A stretch of DNA of 64,000 nucleotides, taken from assembly GCA_019359075.1 (NCBI GenBank), contig JAHHIB010000008.1, positions 36,793 to 100,792 of the forward strand. Direction: 5' to 3'. The position numbers were made by a program, and so were the translations under genes. Shown one piece after another: positions 1 through 7,914 of the stretch; positions within the stretch are counted from its first letter, which is position 1; the number at the start of each line of letters is the position of its first letter. Below the pieces are notes generated by a model. It saw only the letters and a program-made list of their open reading frames with translations. It had not been told where the DNA came from and ran no database searches. The DNA comes from Kalymmatonema hyalinum WJT4-NPBG1. Its GTDB lineage: Bacteria > Cyanobacteriota > Cyanobacteriia > Cyanobacteriales > Nostocaceae.

Positions 1-1
1 G

Positions 2-421
2 GGGTTAAGTTTGCCTTGGCTGGTAAAACGCTTAAAATTATCTAAATTTTCAGAGGCTCAGCAACAGGTTGAAGAATTGCAAGCCCAGCTAATGGCAGGT
101 AAAGCAGCACAAGATGAATTAGACAGCCTGTTGAAGTCAGGGGTGTTGCCAAAATCTGTCTATGAGGAGATGCGTTCTGCTTATCAAGTGCAAGTGGCAG
201 CAGCAGAAAGAACACTGCGGGAATTCTATAATCGCCGCCCGAATGAGTTTGACGAAAACAGAGGCGAACACACAAAACTCGATGCTATTCGTCGCCGTTT
301 ATTGCTAGCAGAGAAAGCAGCGCTTAACGAGGCAATGCGTAAGCGAATCCTCTCAGAAGAAATTGTCCAAGGGCGGATACAAAAGATTGACGAGCAACTG
401 CTGAGACTAGATGATGATTAG
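2..421 (+). CDS. Na+/H+ antiporter (CPA1/NhaP type), C-terminal part only
   Basis: The reading frame is open from the window edge, so the true start lies outside. The first residues (GLSLPWLVKRL) resemble the end of the last membrane helix of CPA1-type sodium/proton exchangers. They are followed by a charged, Glu/Arg/Lys-rich cytoplasmic tail of about 125 residues with heptad-like leucines, probably helical or coiled-coil. In the family the membrane part exchanges Na+ for H+ and the tail is regulatory. It converges on the lipoprotein gene that ends 8 bases downstream. The assignment rests on a short helix remnant plus the tail, so family membership is likely but not certain. Confidence 0.7.
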   Translation, partial: GLSLPWLVKRLKLSKFSEAQQQVEELQAQLMAGKAAQDELDSLLKSGVLPKSVYEEMRSAYQVQVAAAERTLREFYNRRPNEFDENRGEHTKLDAIRRRLLLAEKAALNEAMRKRILSEEIVQGRIQKIDEQLLRLDDD

Positions 422-428
422 TCGCTTT

Positions 429-998
429 TCAAGAACCCTGTAGAGAAGATGAGCGCTTGTCATTATTTTGACTTTTAATAACTTTGCCAGGGCTGATCCA
501 GGAAATTCCTTGTTGCAAGTCAGTACCAATCATCACTGCTTCAACCACAGGCTCAGAAACTTTTGTTTGAGCTACCCACTCCACAATAAAGTTAGCCCCT
601 GAACCTCCACTAGTGTCAGTTCTATCTACAACAAAATCCGTAGAAGCTAGGGCAGCAAGTTGAATCGGGCGTTCCAAATACTGTTTAATTAATTTCCCAT
701 TTGAGTCATAGTAGCGCACAGAAGAAATGATGATAGGGTTGGTCAAATCAGTATTACGAATACTGAGAGTAGCCGCTAAATTGAAAATTCTTTTCCCATC
801 CCCATGATAGATGTGCGAGTAGACAGGGACATAAATAGTTTGACCCGTTACTGTCTTGAAATTTTCATCCAAAATTACCACCTTTTGAGATTGAGAGACC
901 TGATTAGTATCAGCTTTTGGCGGTGGCTTCTCTGGCGATGTGCAGGATGTCAGTACAATAACAGCGATCGCTGAATAAAAAAGCGGATATGGCTTCAT
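429..998 (-). CDS. DUF3124-like secreted lipoprotein
   Basis: A protein of 189 residues. The N-terminus has a hydrophobic segment ending in a lipobox (VLTSC, Cys19), so it is probably lipid-anchored on the periplasmic side. After a Pro/Lys/Gln-rich linker comes a compact domain of about 120 residues with beta-strand-like segments (YVPVYSHIY, LAATLSIRNT, VRYYDSNGKLI), which I recognise as DUF3124. The function is unknown. It starts 9 bases after the stop of the TrkA-like gene on the same strand and has only a poor ribosome site of its own, so it is probably translationally coupled to that gene. The family call is fairly secure; a role beside potassium transport is only inferred from position. 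Confidence 0.8.
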   Translation of the reverse strand: MKPYPLFYSAIAVIVLTSCTSPEKPPPKADTNQVSQSQKVVILDENFKTVTGQTIYVPVYSHIYHGDGKRIFNLAATLSIRNTDLTNPIIISSVRYYDSNGKLIKQYLERPIQLAALASTDFVVDRTDTSGGSGANFIVEWVAQTKVSEPVVEAVMIGTDLQQGISWISPGKVIKSQNNDKRSSSLQGS

Positions 999-1007
999 TT
1001 AAATTAA

Positions 1008-1685
1008 TCATTTACAACCTTCGATAAAATCAATGACTTGATGTAATGTCCCTGGTTTAGTCACAATTAACACAGTTGAATCGGGTTCCAGTACTGTACT
1101 GCCGTTAGGAATCATTAAATCTTCGTGGGGATGGGGTTGATAGCCAATTATTAAAGAGCCAGTAGGAAACCGGGAATCCTGAGCAATTTCGGCAACGCTA
1201 CGACCGACAACATAGCAATTGTTTGAGATGGAAAGTTTTAAAACCTCAATCTGTCCCTGCTCAAAATGCATCATTGATTCTACTTGCGGATACTCAATAG
1301 AATTCACCATTGTTGAAACTGCCAGATCGACGGTACTGATAATATGATTAGCTCCAGCTAAACGCAGCGGTTCCACAAAATCGGGGTGGCGCATCCGAGA
1401 CAGAATATGGGGAACACCGTAGTGTCTGGCGAGAGTTACCATTGCTAAGTTTAAAGCATCATCCTGGAGAACGGCTGCTAGGGCATCAGCTTTACGAATC
1501 CCAGCTTCTAACAACACTTCTGTACTGACAGCACTGCCTTCAAAAGCCATTGCTCCCACTTGTTCGCGGGCATAACGACAAGCGTTAGGGTCAATGTCAA
1601 TCACACCTATGGTATGTCCTAGTTCTACCAATTTCTGTGCTAAACATAGCCCTACCAAACCTGCTCCACCAATTAGCACGTACAT
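1008..1685 (-). CDS. TrkA/RCK-domain potassium-channel regulatory protein
   Basis: The protein has 225 residues. An N-terminal Rossmann RCK_N domain opens with the nucleotide-binding loop GGAGLVGLCLA (residues 6-16) and the acidic strand end IDID. A C-terminal RCK_C domain begins around residue 140 and carries the usual VVGRSVAEIA and GSTVLEPDSTVLIV stretches. Members bind NAD(H) or ATP/ADP and gate Trk/Ktr potassium uptake or other cation channels. This is a single RCK_N-RCK_C unit, like KtrA, rather than the double unit of Escherichia coli TrkA. The ATG is preceded by AGGAG at a good distance. A lipoprotein gene follows 9 bases downstream. No channel subunit is visible nearby, so the partner is unknown. 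Confidence 0.88.
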   Translation of the reverse strand: MYVLIGGAGLVGLCLAQKLVELGHTIGVIDIDPNACRYAREQVGAMAFEGSAVSTEVLLEAGIRKADALAAVLQDDALNLAMVTLARHYGVPHILSRMRHPDFVEPLRLAGANHIISTVDLAVSTMVNSIEYPQVESMMHFEQGQIEVLKLSISNNCYVVGRSVAEIAQDSRFPTGSLIIGYQPHPHEDLMIPNGSTVLEPDSTVLIVTKPGTLHQVIDFIEGCK

Positions 1686-1798
1686 GGTAACTCCTGATGT
1701 TCTTTGATTTATTATTTTACTTTAAACAAAGGAAGTTAGGTACGTAAGTAGCTTGTTTAGCTGGTAGAGCATCGTTATCAATTTAATACTCAATTGCT

Positions 1799-2335
1799 TC
1801 AATTTGTAGGAATGTCAAAAACGCGCCACTCCTGAATACCACAGCGGTTTAAAACAGGTTCAGCATGACGAATATCTTCGTTTGTGCCTTCTAGCGTCAT
1901 CAAATAATCGCCTTGGAAGACTCGCTCATTATACAGTTGGGCGATTTTTTCAGGAACAAACCAACCCTGTAGTGCGCCAACAAGACCGCCAGCTGCTGCA
2001 CTCGCTCCAGTGCCTACAAGGATGAGTAAAATAGATTCTGCTGCTAGGGCCAGACCAATTCCAGGAATGAGCAAAGCAGCCAAACCCCCAACTAAGGCAA
2101 GTGAACCTCCTGTCGTAGCACCAGCTATCGCACCCGCAACCGCACCTTCAGATGAAGTGAGAGCAGGTTCACTCATGTCAACATCATCAGATTGCTCATC
2201 GATTTTGGTTTTTTTAGTGATAACAGAAACTTTCTTCATTGGAAAGCCACTACTGCTCAATTCGTTGAGCGCCTGTAGCGCACTTCTACGACTGGGAAAT
2301 ATACCAACAGCGTGCTGGAGTTGATTGGAAACCAT
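1799..2335 (-). CDS. general-stress-protein-like membrane protein with glycine-zipper segment
   Basis: The start is placed at the ATG at 2335 (MVSNQL), which has GAGAGG just upstream; an in-frame TTG 12 bases earlier overlaps that ribosome site. The N-terminal 40 residues (AVGIFPSRRSALQALNEL, then KVSVITKK) resemble the YflT/general stress protein 17M fold, a small ferredoxin-like alpha/beta domain. The middle (about residues 65-130) is a Gly/Ala-rich hydrophobic stretch typical of glycine-zipper membrane segments. The C-terminus (GDYLMTLEGTNEDIRHAEPVL) completes the alpha/beta domain. Related cyanobacterial proteins are described only as stress or hypothetical proteins. The exact function is unknown. 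Confidence 0.75.
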   Translation of the reverse strand: MVSNQLQHAVGIFPSRRSALQALNELSSSGFPMKKVSVITKKTKIDEQSDDVDMSEPALTSSEGAVAGAIAGATTGGSLALVGGLAALLIPGIGLALAAESILLILVGTGASAAAGGLVGALQGWFVPEKIAQLYNERVFQGDYLMTLEGTNEDIRHAEPVLNRCGIQEWRVFDIPTN

Positions 2336-2718
2336 TTTACCTCTCAATAAATTCTGACGAACTTACAAGGCTATTGCCATCGTCTAATGTGTCACCAGTG
2401 TTGACAATAAATGTGACCAAAAAGTGAAAGCGCCTAATTTCCAAGTAGCCATCATGTACTTCCGTACACCAGAACGGATGAAAAAACCTGTTTTCCCTTG
2501 ACCATAGCTGCCTTTTTTCAACTCAGGTCTGTGGATAGAGGTTATAAAACTCAGCGACAGACAAAATATCTATAGAATTAATGGTATTCATGGTGACTAC
2601 ACAGTCAAGCCGTCAACTGCATCCCTAGCAAATTCGCAACAAATCCTAGAACTAGGGAAATTAATTATTTAGCTATTTCAAAGACCATGCAAGCAGCAAT
2701 TTTTTGGAGAAAATTATC
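2336..2718. other. 383-bp intergenic region
   Basis: This stretch separates two divergent genes and so should hold promoters for both. A TTGACA hexamer occurs at 2400-2405, but no convincing -10 follows it. I see no RNA gene or repeat here. Confidence 0.4.
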
Positions 2719-3945
2719 ATGAACCTGACAAGAATACTTGCAGCAAAATTACTTGTTGGCATGGTATGCTTGGGAATTTCTTCTTGCACCTTACCAACAT
2801 CTGAATCCGCAAACGCTAACAATCAACAAACAGAAACAACTCAACAAGCCAGTCAACAAACTTCTACCAAGAATCAAGCGTGTACTTTAGTGGAAGATAA
2901 CTTCGGTTCACAAGGACGAGTAAAGGTGCGGGCTGAAGAAGTGGTAACAGGTCTTGAAGTTCCTTGGGGAATTGCTTTTCTGCCAAATCAAGATATGTTA
3001 GTCACTGAACGACCTGGACGGGTTCGCCTCGTGCGGGGTGGTAAACTTGTCCAAAAGCCAGTAGCCACGATTGATGTTACAGATAGTGGCGAAGATGGTT
3101 TACTTGGCATTGCGACTCATCCAAACTTTGCCCAAAACCGACTTTTCTACGTGTACTACACCACTGACAAAAATGGGTCGCAGGTCAATCGCGTCGAACG
3201 ATGGCGACTATCCCAGAATGGACTCAGTGCTTCGCCAGATAGAATAATTCTCGACAATATTCCTGTAGCGCAATATCATAACGGTGGCCGCATCCGCTTT
3301 GGTCCTGATGGAATGCTCTACATTGGGACTGGCGATGCCAGAAAACCCCAAAGTTCCCAGGATGTTAATAGCCTTGCAGGTAAAATTCTGCGCGTGACGC
3401 CTGACGGACAAGTGCCGCAAGACAATCCGTTCCCGAAAAATCCCGTATATATTACTGGTATTCGCAACACTCAGGGGTTTGATTGGGCTGATCCATCAAT
3501 CCTATGGGTAACAGACCACGGTCCGAGTGGCGAGTTGGGTAGAAGCGGTCACGATAAAGTCAGTGTAGCAAGAGCAGGCGACAACCTCGGCTGGCCCACC
3601 ATCTACCGTTGCGAATCAAGACAAGGACTTGTTACTCCGTCCATCGTCTGGCGTCAAGCTTTACCTCCAGGTGGGGCAGCAATTTATACAGGAAATGCGA
3701 TTTCTGAGTGGAAAGGCAGCTTAATTATTGCTACCCTCCGCTCCCAACACCTGCACCGTGTCGCCTTCAATCCAAAGTCACCTCAACAAGTCCAGCTGCA
3801 TGAGGTGTACTTGCAAGGTAAACAGGGGCGACTCCGAGAGGCAATCATGGGACCGGATGGCGAATTATATGTCACAACCAGTAACTGCGACGGGCGCGGA
3901 AATTGCCCGCCACAGCAGGACAAAATCCTCCGCATCACCCGATAA
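2719..3945 (+). CDS. PQQ-dependent sugar dehydrogenase-like lipoprotein (GSDH family)
   Basis: I start at the ATG at 2719 because GGAG sits 9 bases upstream; the in-frame TTG at 2704 overlaps that ribosome site. The signal peptide ends in a lipobox (LGISSC). A Gln/Thr-rich spacer follows, then a six-bladed beta-propeller typical of soluble glucose/sorbosone dehydrogenases: GLEVPWGIAFLPNQDMLVTERPGRVRLV at the start, then GEDGLLGIATHPNF, YHNGGRIRFGPDGMLYIGTGD, and IMGPDGELYVTTSN near the end. Relatives oxidise sugars in the periplasm with PQQ and Ca2+. Many cyanobacterial members have no proven substrate, and whether this organism makes PQQ cannot be seen here. It lies just upstream of the two-component genes with no clear link. 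Confidence 0.85.
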   Translation: MNLTRILAAKLLVGMVCLGISSCTLPTSESANANNQQTETTQQASQQTSTKNQACTLVEDNFGSQGRVKVRAEEVVTGLEVPWGIAFLPNQDMLVTERPGRVRLVRGGKLVQKPVATIDVTDSGEDGLLGIATHPNFAQNRLFYVYYTTDKNGSQVNRVERWRLSQNGLSASPDRIILDNIPVAQYHNGGRIRFGPDGMLYIGTGDARKPQSSQDVNSLAGKILRVTPDGQVPQDNPFPKNPVYITGIRNTQGFDWADPSILWVTDHGPSGELGRSGHDKVSVARAGDNLGWPTIYRCESRQGLVTPSIVWRQALPPGGAAIYTGNAISEWKGSLIIATLRSQHLHRVAFNPKSPQQVQLHEVYLQGKQGRLREAIMGPDGELYVTTSNCDGRGNCPPQQDKILRITR

Positions 3946-3950
3946 AAGGG

Positions 3951-3992
3951 CAGATAATCTAACTGGTGGAAGACGTGGGAAATCTTAGGCTT
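3951..3992 (+). pseudogene. very short relic of a response-regulator 5' end
   Basis: Read in the frame beginning at 3957, the DNA gives I-stop-LVEDVGNL. This matches the beginning of the intact regulator (RILLVEDDP) and the relic at 5464, with which it also shares the surrounding nucleotides (AACTGGTGGAAGA and GCTTTT). The match is short, so the call is tentative; the shared non-coding flank is what makes chance less likely. Confidence 0.35.
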
Positions 3993-4045
3993 TTGTATTA
4001 TGAGCAAGGCGGTTCTATAGCAAAGACGGGTCACCAAAAAGGCTT

Positions 4046-4738
4046 ATGCGTATCTTACTAGTAGAAGACGACCCCGAACAATTAGAGCCATTACAGGGTG
4101 TGCTGTCGGAAGCTGGCTACATTGTCGATGGCGTTGAAGACGGGGAAATCGCACAATGGCTATTGTCCTCCAAAGAGTATGATCTGTTGATACTAGATTG
4201 GATGTTGCCGACAATCAGCGGATTGAGTCTGTGTCGTCAGTATCGCCAAGCAGGTAAAACCGCACCTGTACTGATGCTCACTGCTAAGGATACTACCCCG
4301 GATAAAGTCACAGGTTTAGATGCTGGGGCAGATGATTATTTGGTCAAACCTGCAGATCTGGTGGAACTTTTAGCGCGGGTACGTGCTTTGGCGCGGCGAT
4401 CGCCCTTATGGCAGGGAGAAATCCTCCGGATGGCTGATTTACAACTGCACCTAACTACGTTAAGCGTGGAACGGGGTGACGCTAGTGTGGAATTATCGCC
4501 GCGTGAAGCTCAACTGCTAGAGTATTTGATGCGTCACCCCAATCAGATTTTAACTCGCAATCAAATTGAAGAAGCATTGTGGGAGTGGGGTATGGAACCC
4601 GAAAGCAATGCTCTAACTGTACTGGTACGCAAGTTGCGGCATCGGTTGCAGTTAGTTGGTGCAGAAGATTGGATTAAAACGGTCTACGGCATGGGTTATA
4701 GCCTCAAACCTCCTGAGGAGAGTGGGAGAGTGGGCTGA
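4046..4738 (+). CDS. rppA: OmpR/PhoB-family response regulator, RppA-like
   Basis: A protein of 230 residues. The receiver domain spans residues 1-115, with the acidic pair at Asp8/Asp9, the phosphoacceptor at Asp51 (LLILDWMLP), the conserved Thr in MLTAKD and Lys101 in LVKPAD. A winged-helix DNA-binding domain follows (about 125-222, ending KTVYGMGYSLKPP). The sequence closely matches my recollection of cyanobacterial RppA, described in Synechocystis as a redox- or nickel-responsive regulator. Its likely kinase begins at 5665, but an opposite-strand gene and two regulator relics lie between them. The last residues (EESGRVG) are a short tail beyond the usual end. The gene symbol is by resemblance. 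Confidence 0.85.
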   Translation: MRILLVEDDPEQLEPLQGVLSEAGYIVDGVEDGEIAQWLLSSKEYDLLILDWMLPTISGLSLCRQYRQAGKTAPVLMLTAKDTTPDKVTGLDAGADDYLVKPADLVELLARVRALARRSPLWQGEILRMADLQLHLTTLSVERGDASVELSPREAQLLEYLMRHPNQILTRNQIEEALWEWGMEPESNALTVLVRKLRHRLQLVGAEDWIKTVYGMGYSLKPPEESGRVG

Positions 4739-4759
4739 GGAAAGTATTTTGAATGCTCG

Positions 4760-5365
4760 CTAGCTTTTTAGTCGATAGCTGACTAACATCGTGGCATTTT
4801 CAGGAGACAGTCCTAGTTCTTGAACAATCATGGCTTTTACAGAGGTTAATTCTGTGACTGGAAACTCAAATTCTAACTTTTTGAGTACAGAGTCTGCGGT
4901 GTTGACCTCAACTTTGGTAAACCCCTGCTCCTTATCGATTTCAGCTAGGATTCCTAGCGCCTTGACTGCAAGCTGCACCTGCATTTGTGTATTAGGTTGC
5001 AGAGTTTCTACTTCTGCAGACACTCCCAGTTCTTCAGCAATCATGGCTTTGATAGAGCTTAATTCTGTGGCTGGAAACTTGAATTCTAACTTTTTGAGTA
5101 CGGAGTTGGCAGTATTAAGTTCAACTATGGTAAAGCCACGCTCCTTTTCAATTTCAGCTTTGATGACTTGCACATTGACCAGAAGCTGCATTGTTAGCGT
5201 GTGTGTATCAGCTTGGAGCTTGTCTACTGTACCGTAGTAACGACTCAATAGCAGGTTTGTCAACGGTTCACCACCAAGTCCAAAAGCAATTAAAAGCAGT
5301 GGCACAGGCAGCACAAATTCTAGCTTGAAAGACTGTAATTTTAGCAACCAACGGGACAAGGACAT
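4760..5365 (-). CDS. hypothetical protein with two copies of a ~55-residue domain
   Basis: I do not recognise a family. The N-terminus has one hydrophobic segment (LEFVLPVPLLLIAFGLG) followed by a short extracytoplasmic or linker stretch. Two similar modules follow. The first begins EIEKERGFTIVELNTANS and the second EIDKEQGFTKVEVNTADS; each continues VLKKLEFxFPxTEL and ends KAMIxxELG. The repeat is visible at DNA level too (4820-4920 against 5040-5150), which points to internal duplication. The gene sits between the RppA-like regulator and its kinase on the opposite strand. Starts are uncertain: ATG at 5365 or TTG at 5389, neither with a good ribosome site. Confidence 0.6.
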   Translation of the reverse strand: MSLSRWLLKLQSFKLEFVLPVPLLLIAFGLGGEPLTNLLLSRYYGTVDKLQADTHTLTMQLLVNVQVIKAEIEKERGFTIVELNTANSVLKKLEFKFPATELSSIKAMIAEELGVSAEVETLQPNTQMQVQLAVKALGILAEIDKEQGFTKVEVNTADSVLKKLEFEFPVTELTSVKAMIVQELGLSPENATMLVSYRLKS

Positions 5366-5463
5366 AGGGCAACAAGCGCGAATAGGCAACGAGTAGGCGG
5401 ATTAGAATCTGAAGAAATCAACTATTACAATTCTCCCGCAAAGACTTTTCACAAAAGCGCTTC

Positions 5464-5517
5464 ATGAGAATCTGACTGGTGGAAGATATGCTGGTAGGTC
5501 TGGCTTTTCTACCCTAA
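5464..5517 (+). pseudogene. relic of a response-regulator 5' end (copy 2)
   Basis: ATG AGA ATC TGA followed by codons for LVEDML reproduces the start of an RppA-type regulator (MRILLVED) with a stop replacing the fourth codon. After about 17 codons it ends in TAA. The 47 bases leading into it (5428-5474) recur upstream of the next relic (5531-5576), showing that regulator and leader were duplicated together. Confidence 0.5.
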
Positions 5518-5557
5518 GTAGTAGAATGAACAATTCTCCCTAAAAAGACTTTTACGA

Positions 5558-5662
5558 ATGCGCTTTATGAAAATTTTAGTGGTAAAAGATGACACCAAAC
5601 AATTAGAGCCACTGCATACTGCCTTAACCGAACAGGGAGATACCCTCTGCATGATACTCTAA
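5558..5662 (+). pseudogene. truncated RppA-like response-regulator relic (copy 3)
   Basis: The frame begins at ATG 5558 or, two codons into it, ATG 5567. It reads [20 protein letters not shown], clearly parallel to the first 22 residues of the intact regulator at 4046, then ends at TAA 5660-5662 after about 34 codons. Phosphoacceptor and DNA-binding parts are missing. It lies immediately before the kinase start (5665), the position where a complete regulator would be expected in an rppA-rppB operon. The fragment could still serve as a leader peptide coupling kinase translation, but this is speculation. Confidence 0.7.
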
Positions 5663-5664
5663 TT

Positions 5665-6942
5665 ATGTTTAATCGTAGTCGTAGCAATCTAGCTCTATGG
5701 TTTACCCTAACGATGGGGAGTATTTTGGTCGTTTTTGCCGGAGTACTTTACTACCAGAAAGTCTTAGACGAGCTAGAGGATTTAGATCGCTTACTCTACC
5801 AAAAATCCAGAGTGATGGCAGTCAACGCGAAGTATGATCTGCGTCAGGGACAGTTAGACCTAGAAAATGTGCCGATCTTAGGGAGTAATTTGCCACCACT
5901 GGGTACTGAACTTGTATATGCGCGTTGGTACGATACCAAAGGGCAACTGGTGCAATTTTTCGGTACGGCTCCAAGAGCGCAGTTGACAATGACCCCTGGA
6001 TTTCATACTATCAAAACCGCGCTTCACTCCTGGAGGGCAATGCCCACTGTTATCTGGCTTCGTCAGTTAACGCTGCCCGTCTACCAAGATAATCTGTTAA
6101 TCGGTTATCTCGAAGTTGCAATGCCGCTGACATCCACCCAAAATGATCTGGCTCAGCTACGGCTAGTTTTACTTGTGACAGTGCCAGTGACTTTAGGGAT
6201 AATAGCTGTGGCTGGTTGGTTCTTGGGGGGACTAGCAATGCAACCGATTCGTCAAACTTACGAACAGCTACAACGCTTTACAGCGGATGCTTCTCATGAA
6301 TTGCGATCGCCTCTAGCAGCAGTTATCAGCAATGCCCAATACGGCTTACTGTCTACATCTAGCAATCCCGCCCAACAACGTCAGCGCTACGAGAAAATCG
6401 TTGATGTCGGCAAGTCAATGAGTCTCCTTATCAATAATCTGCTGTTTCTGGCGCGTCATGAAGGACGATTACCTCCGCAATCGTTGCAAGCAGTTGATTT
6501 GAACAACTTGCTTATTCAGCTAGTAGACAACTATGCAACACAAGAAGATGCACAAGATATCAGTTTAACTTGCGAATTGCCCCCTGACAATGTGAAAGTG
6601 CAAGCCGAACTAGACTTGCTGCGTCAAGCAGTGGTTAATTTGGTTAGCAACGCCTGCAAATATACGAACGCTGACGGGAAAGTGCTGTTACGGCTTTTCA
6701 CCCAGTCACGTCAGGCTGTCATTCAAGTCGTAGACAATGGGATTGGGATTCCTGAAACTGATTTGCCTCATATTTTTGAGAGATTTTACCGAGTCGATAA
6801 AAAGCGTTCGCGCAAAACTGGCGGGTTTGGTTTGGGGTTGGCGATCGCCCAACAAATCGTTCAAGCACACGGCGGTGAGATTAGCGTCAAAAGTGCAGTT
6901 GGGGAAGGGTCAACTTTTCAAATTGTTCTACCACTCAAGTAG
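5665..6942 (+). CDS. rppB: two-component sensor histidine kinase, RppB-like
   Basis: The protein has 425 residues. Transmembrane segment 1 is at about 11-30, an extracytoplasmic sensor region at 31-163, and transmembrane segment 2 at about 165-190. The dimerisation/phosphoacceptor domain has its histidine at His211 ([13 protein letters not shown]). The ATPase domain has an N-box ([12 protein letters not shown]), a G1 box (VDNGIGIPE) and a G2 box ([14 protein letters not shown]). It is therefore a complete membrane kinase. The likely partner is the regulator at 4046. The start codon lies 2 bases after the stop of a truncated regulator relic, suggesting the present gene was once the second cistron of a duplicated regulator-kinase operon. 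Confidence 0.88.
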   Translation: MFNRSRSNLALWFTLTMGSILVVFAGVLYYQKVLDELEDLDRLLYQKSRVMAVNAKYDLRQGQLDLENVPILGSNLPPLGTELVYARWYDTKGQLVQFFGTAPRAQLTMTPGFHTIKTALHSWRAMPTVIWLRQLTLPVYQDNLLIGYLEVAMPLTSTQNDLAQLRLVLLVTVPVTLGIIAVAGWFLGGLAMQPIRQTYEQLQRFTADASHELRSPLAAVISNAQYGLLSTSSNPAQQRQRYEKIVDVGKSMSLLINNLLFLARHEGRLPPQSLQAVDLNNLLIQLVDNYATQEDAQDISLTCELPPDNVKVQAELDLLRQAVVNLVSNACKYTNADGKVLLRLFTQSRQAVIQVVDNGIGIPETDLPHIFERFYRVDKKRSRKTGGFGLGLAIAQQIVQAHGGEISVKSAVGEGSTFQIVLPLK

Positions 6943-6960
6943 CTGCAGCAATTGTCGCTG

Positions 6961-7003
6961 TCATTTTCTGCTCACATTTCTTGGCAATACTGAAGATAGC
7001 TAG
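6961..7003 (+). promoter_or_regulatory. operator-like 43-bp motif, copy A
   Basis: Two TCA-n-TT half sites start exactly 11 bp apart (TCATTTTCTGC at 6961, TCACATTTCTT at 6972). They are followed by a conserved block, CAATACTGAAGATAGCTAG. Two near-identical copies lie at 7600 and 10663. Direct repeats of one helical turn are typical for OmpR-family regulators, and the site lies just after rppB and upstream of the YvlD/holin-family gene. The regulator assignment is inference. Confidence 0.55.
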
Positions 7004-7219
7004 AGAAAAAGGTTATCACTCCTTGTGACCTCTAACTATATGTTGTGTGTTGTGGGTTGAGAACCCATACGTGTTGGAACTGATGGGGCGATAGGGCTTT
7101 TGTGTGTAGATGCCCTACGCACTTCTACCCGTAAGGGTAGCACCTTCCCATCAGCTTCATTTACTATCGCTCTCATTGCAACTTGCTATCAAACTCTAAC
7201 CAGTGACGAGATTTGACGA

Positions 7220-7573
7220 ATGTTGATAGTAAACTTCTTACTAACTTGGCTAGTTGCTGCTTTATCACTATTAGTGACAGCCTATATTGTACCAGGCTTT
7301 GCGTTTGATAGTTTTGGCACAGCCGCAATTGCCGCTCTAATTTTAGGGTTAGTCAATGCATTTGTTCGACCTGTTTTGTTCATTTTGACGCTTCCCCTCA
7401 CCCTTGTGACGCTAGGTTTGTTTCTATTTGTCATTAACGCACTCATGCTTTGGCTGGTAGGATTCCTCGTTCCTGGTTTTATAGTTGCTGGTTTCCTACC
7501 TGCGTTGTTAGCTTCAGTTGTTCTGACACTTGTTTCTACACTGCTGGGTCTTTTTGTCAGAAATGCTATTTAA
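7220..7573 (+). CDS. YvlD/mycobacterial-type phage holin family membrane protein
   Basis: A small protein of 117 residues with four strongly hydrophobic segments: about 2-24, 33-55 containing ALILGLVNAFVRPVLF, 57-80 and 88-113. The sequences NAFVRPVLFILTLPLT and FLFVINALMLWLVG are hallmarks of the superfamily IV holin-like proteins (YvlD in Bacillus). In Bacillus, yvlD belongs to a cell-envelope-stress operon; lysis activity of chromosomal members is unproven. An operator-like motif lies 217 bases upstream and another copy just downstream of the gene, so regulation by the neighbouring RppA-like regulator is plausible. Confidence 0.85.
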   Translation: MLIVNFLLTWLVAALSLLVTAYIVPGFAFDSFGTAAIAALILGLVNAFVRPVLFILTLPLTLVTLGLFLFVINALMLWLVGFLVPGFIVAGFLPALLASVVLTLVSTLLGLFVRNAI

Positions 7574-7599
7574 TATTATTGGTTTTTTCTTAGTCGTTG

Positions 7600-7642
7600 T
7601 CATTTTCTCTTCACATTTATTGTCAATACTAAAGATAACTAG
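7600..7642 (+). promoter_or_regulatory. operator-like 43-bp motif, copy B
   Basis: TCATTTTCTCT and TCACATTTATT start at 7600 and 7611, followed by a block differing only slightly from copy A (CAATACTAAAGATAACTAG). It precedes the release-factor-like gene that starts at 7915. Confidence 0.55.
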
Positions 7643-7716
7643 CGCGGATTTGAACAACTGTGAATCAGAGAAATGAATGACTCATTCACTTTTTTGATGT
7701 CACAGTTAATATTCTT

Positions 7717-7770
7717 CCTTACCCCCATATTCCTAGCTAGACTGCTATCTGGGAATAAGCGGGGGTTAGG
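7717..7770 (+). terminator. long hairpin followed by T-rich stretch
   Basis: CCTTACCCCCATATTCC (7717-7733) pairs with GGGAATAAGCGGGGGTTAGG (7751-7770), leaving a loop of about 17 bases, and GATTTTTCTG follows. It looks like a rho-independent terminator, but it lies 27 bases or more downstream of copy B of the operator motif. If that motif drives transcription towards 7915, the hairpin would sit in the leader and could attenuate. Confidence 0.5.
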
Positions 7771-7914
7771 GATTTTTCTGTAGCATATCAAAATGGGAAT
7801 TGAAAATCTCTGTTCAATAATTGATATTCATAGCCCCAAGAAATCACATGACAAAACTTTAGTTTTAAAATTAAACTTTTCAATACCTTGTCTTTTCATG
7901 AAGGAGTCAACGCC

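Noticed and set aside
11..11. TTG at position 11 as a start codon for the first gene
   Set aside because: The frame is open to the window edge and reads into a membrane helix, so the gene is cut by the window rather than starting there.
5419..5604. Idea that 5400-5660 encodes a regulatory RNA before the kinase
   Set aside because: The repeated leader and regulator-like codons explain the conservation as decayed duplicates; no stable structure was seen.
7220..7573. Prophage because of a holin-family gene
   Set aside because: The YvlD-type family is chromosomal and no other phage gene is near.
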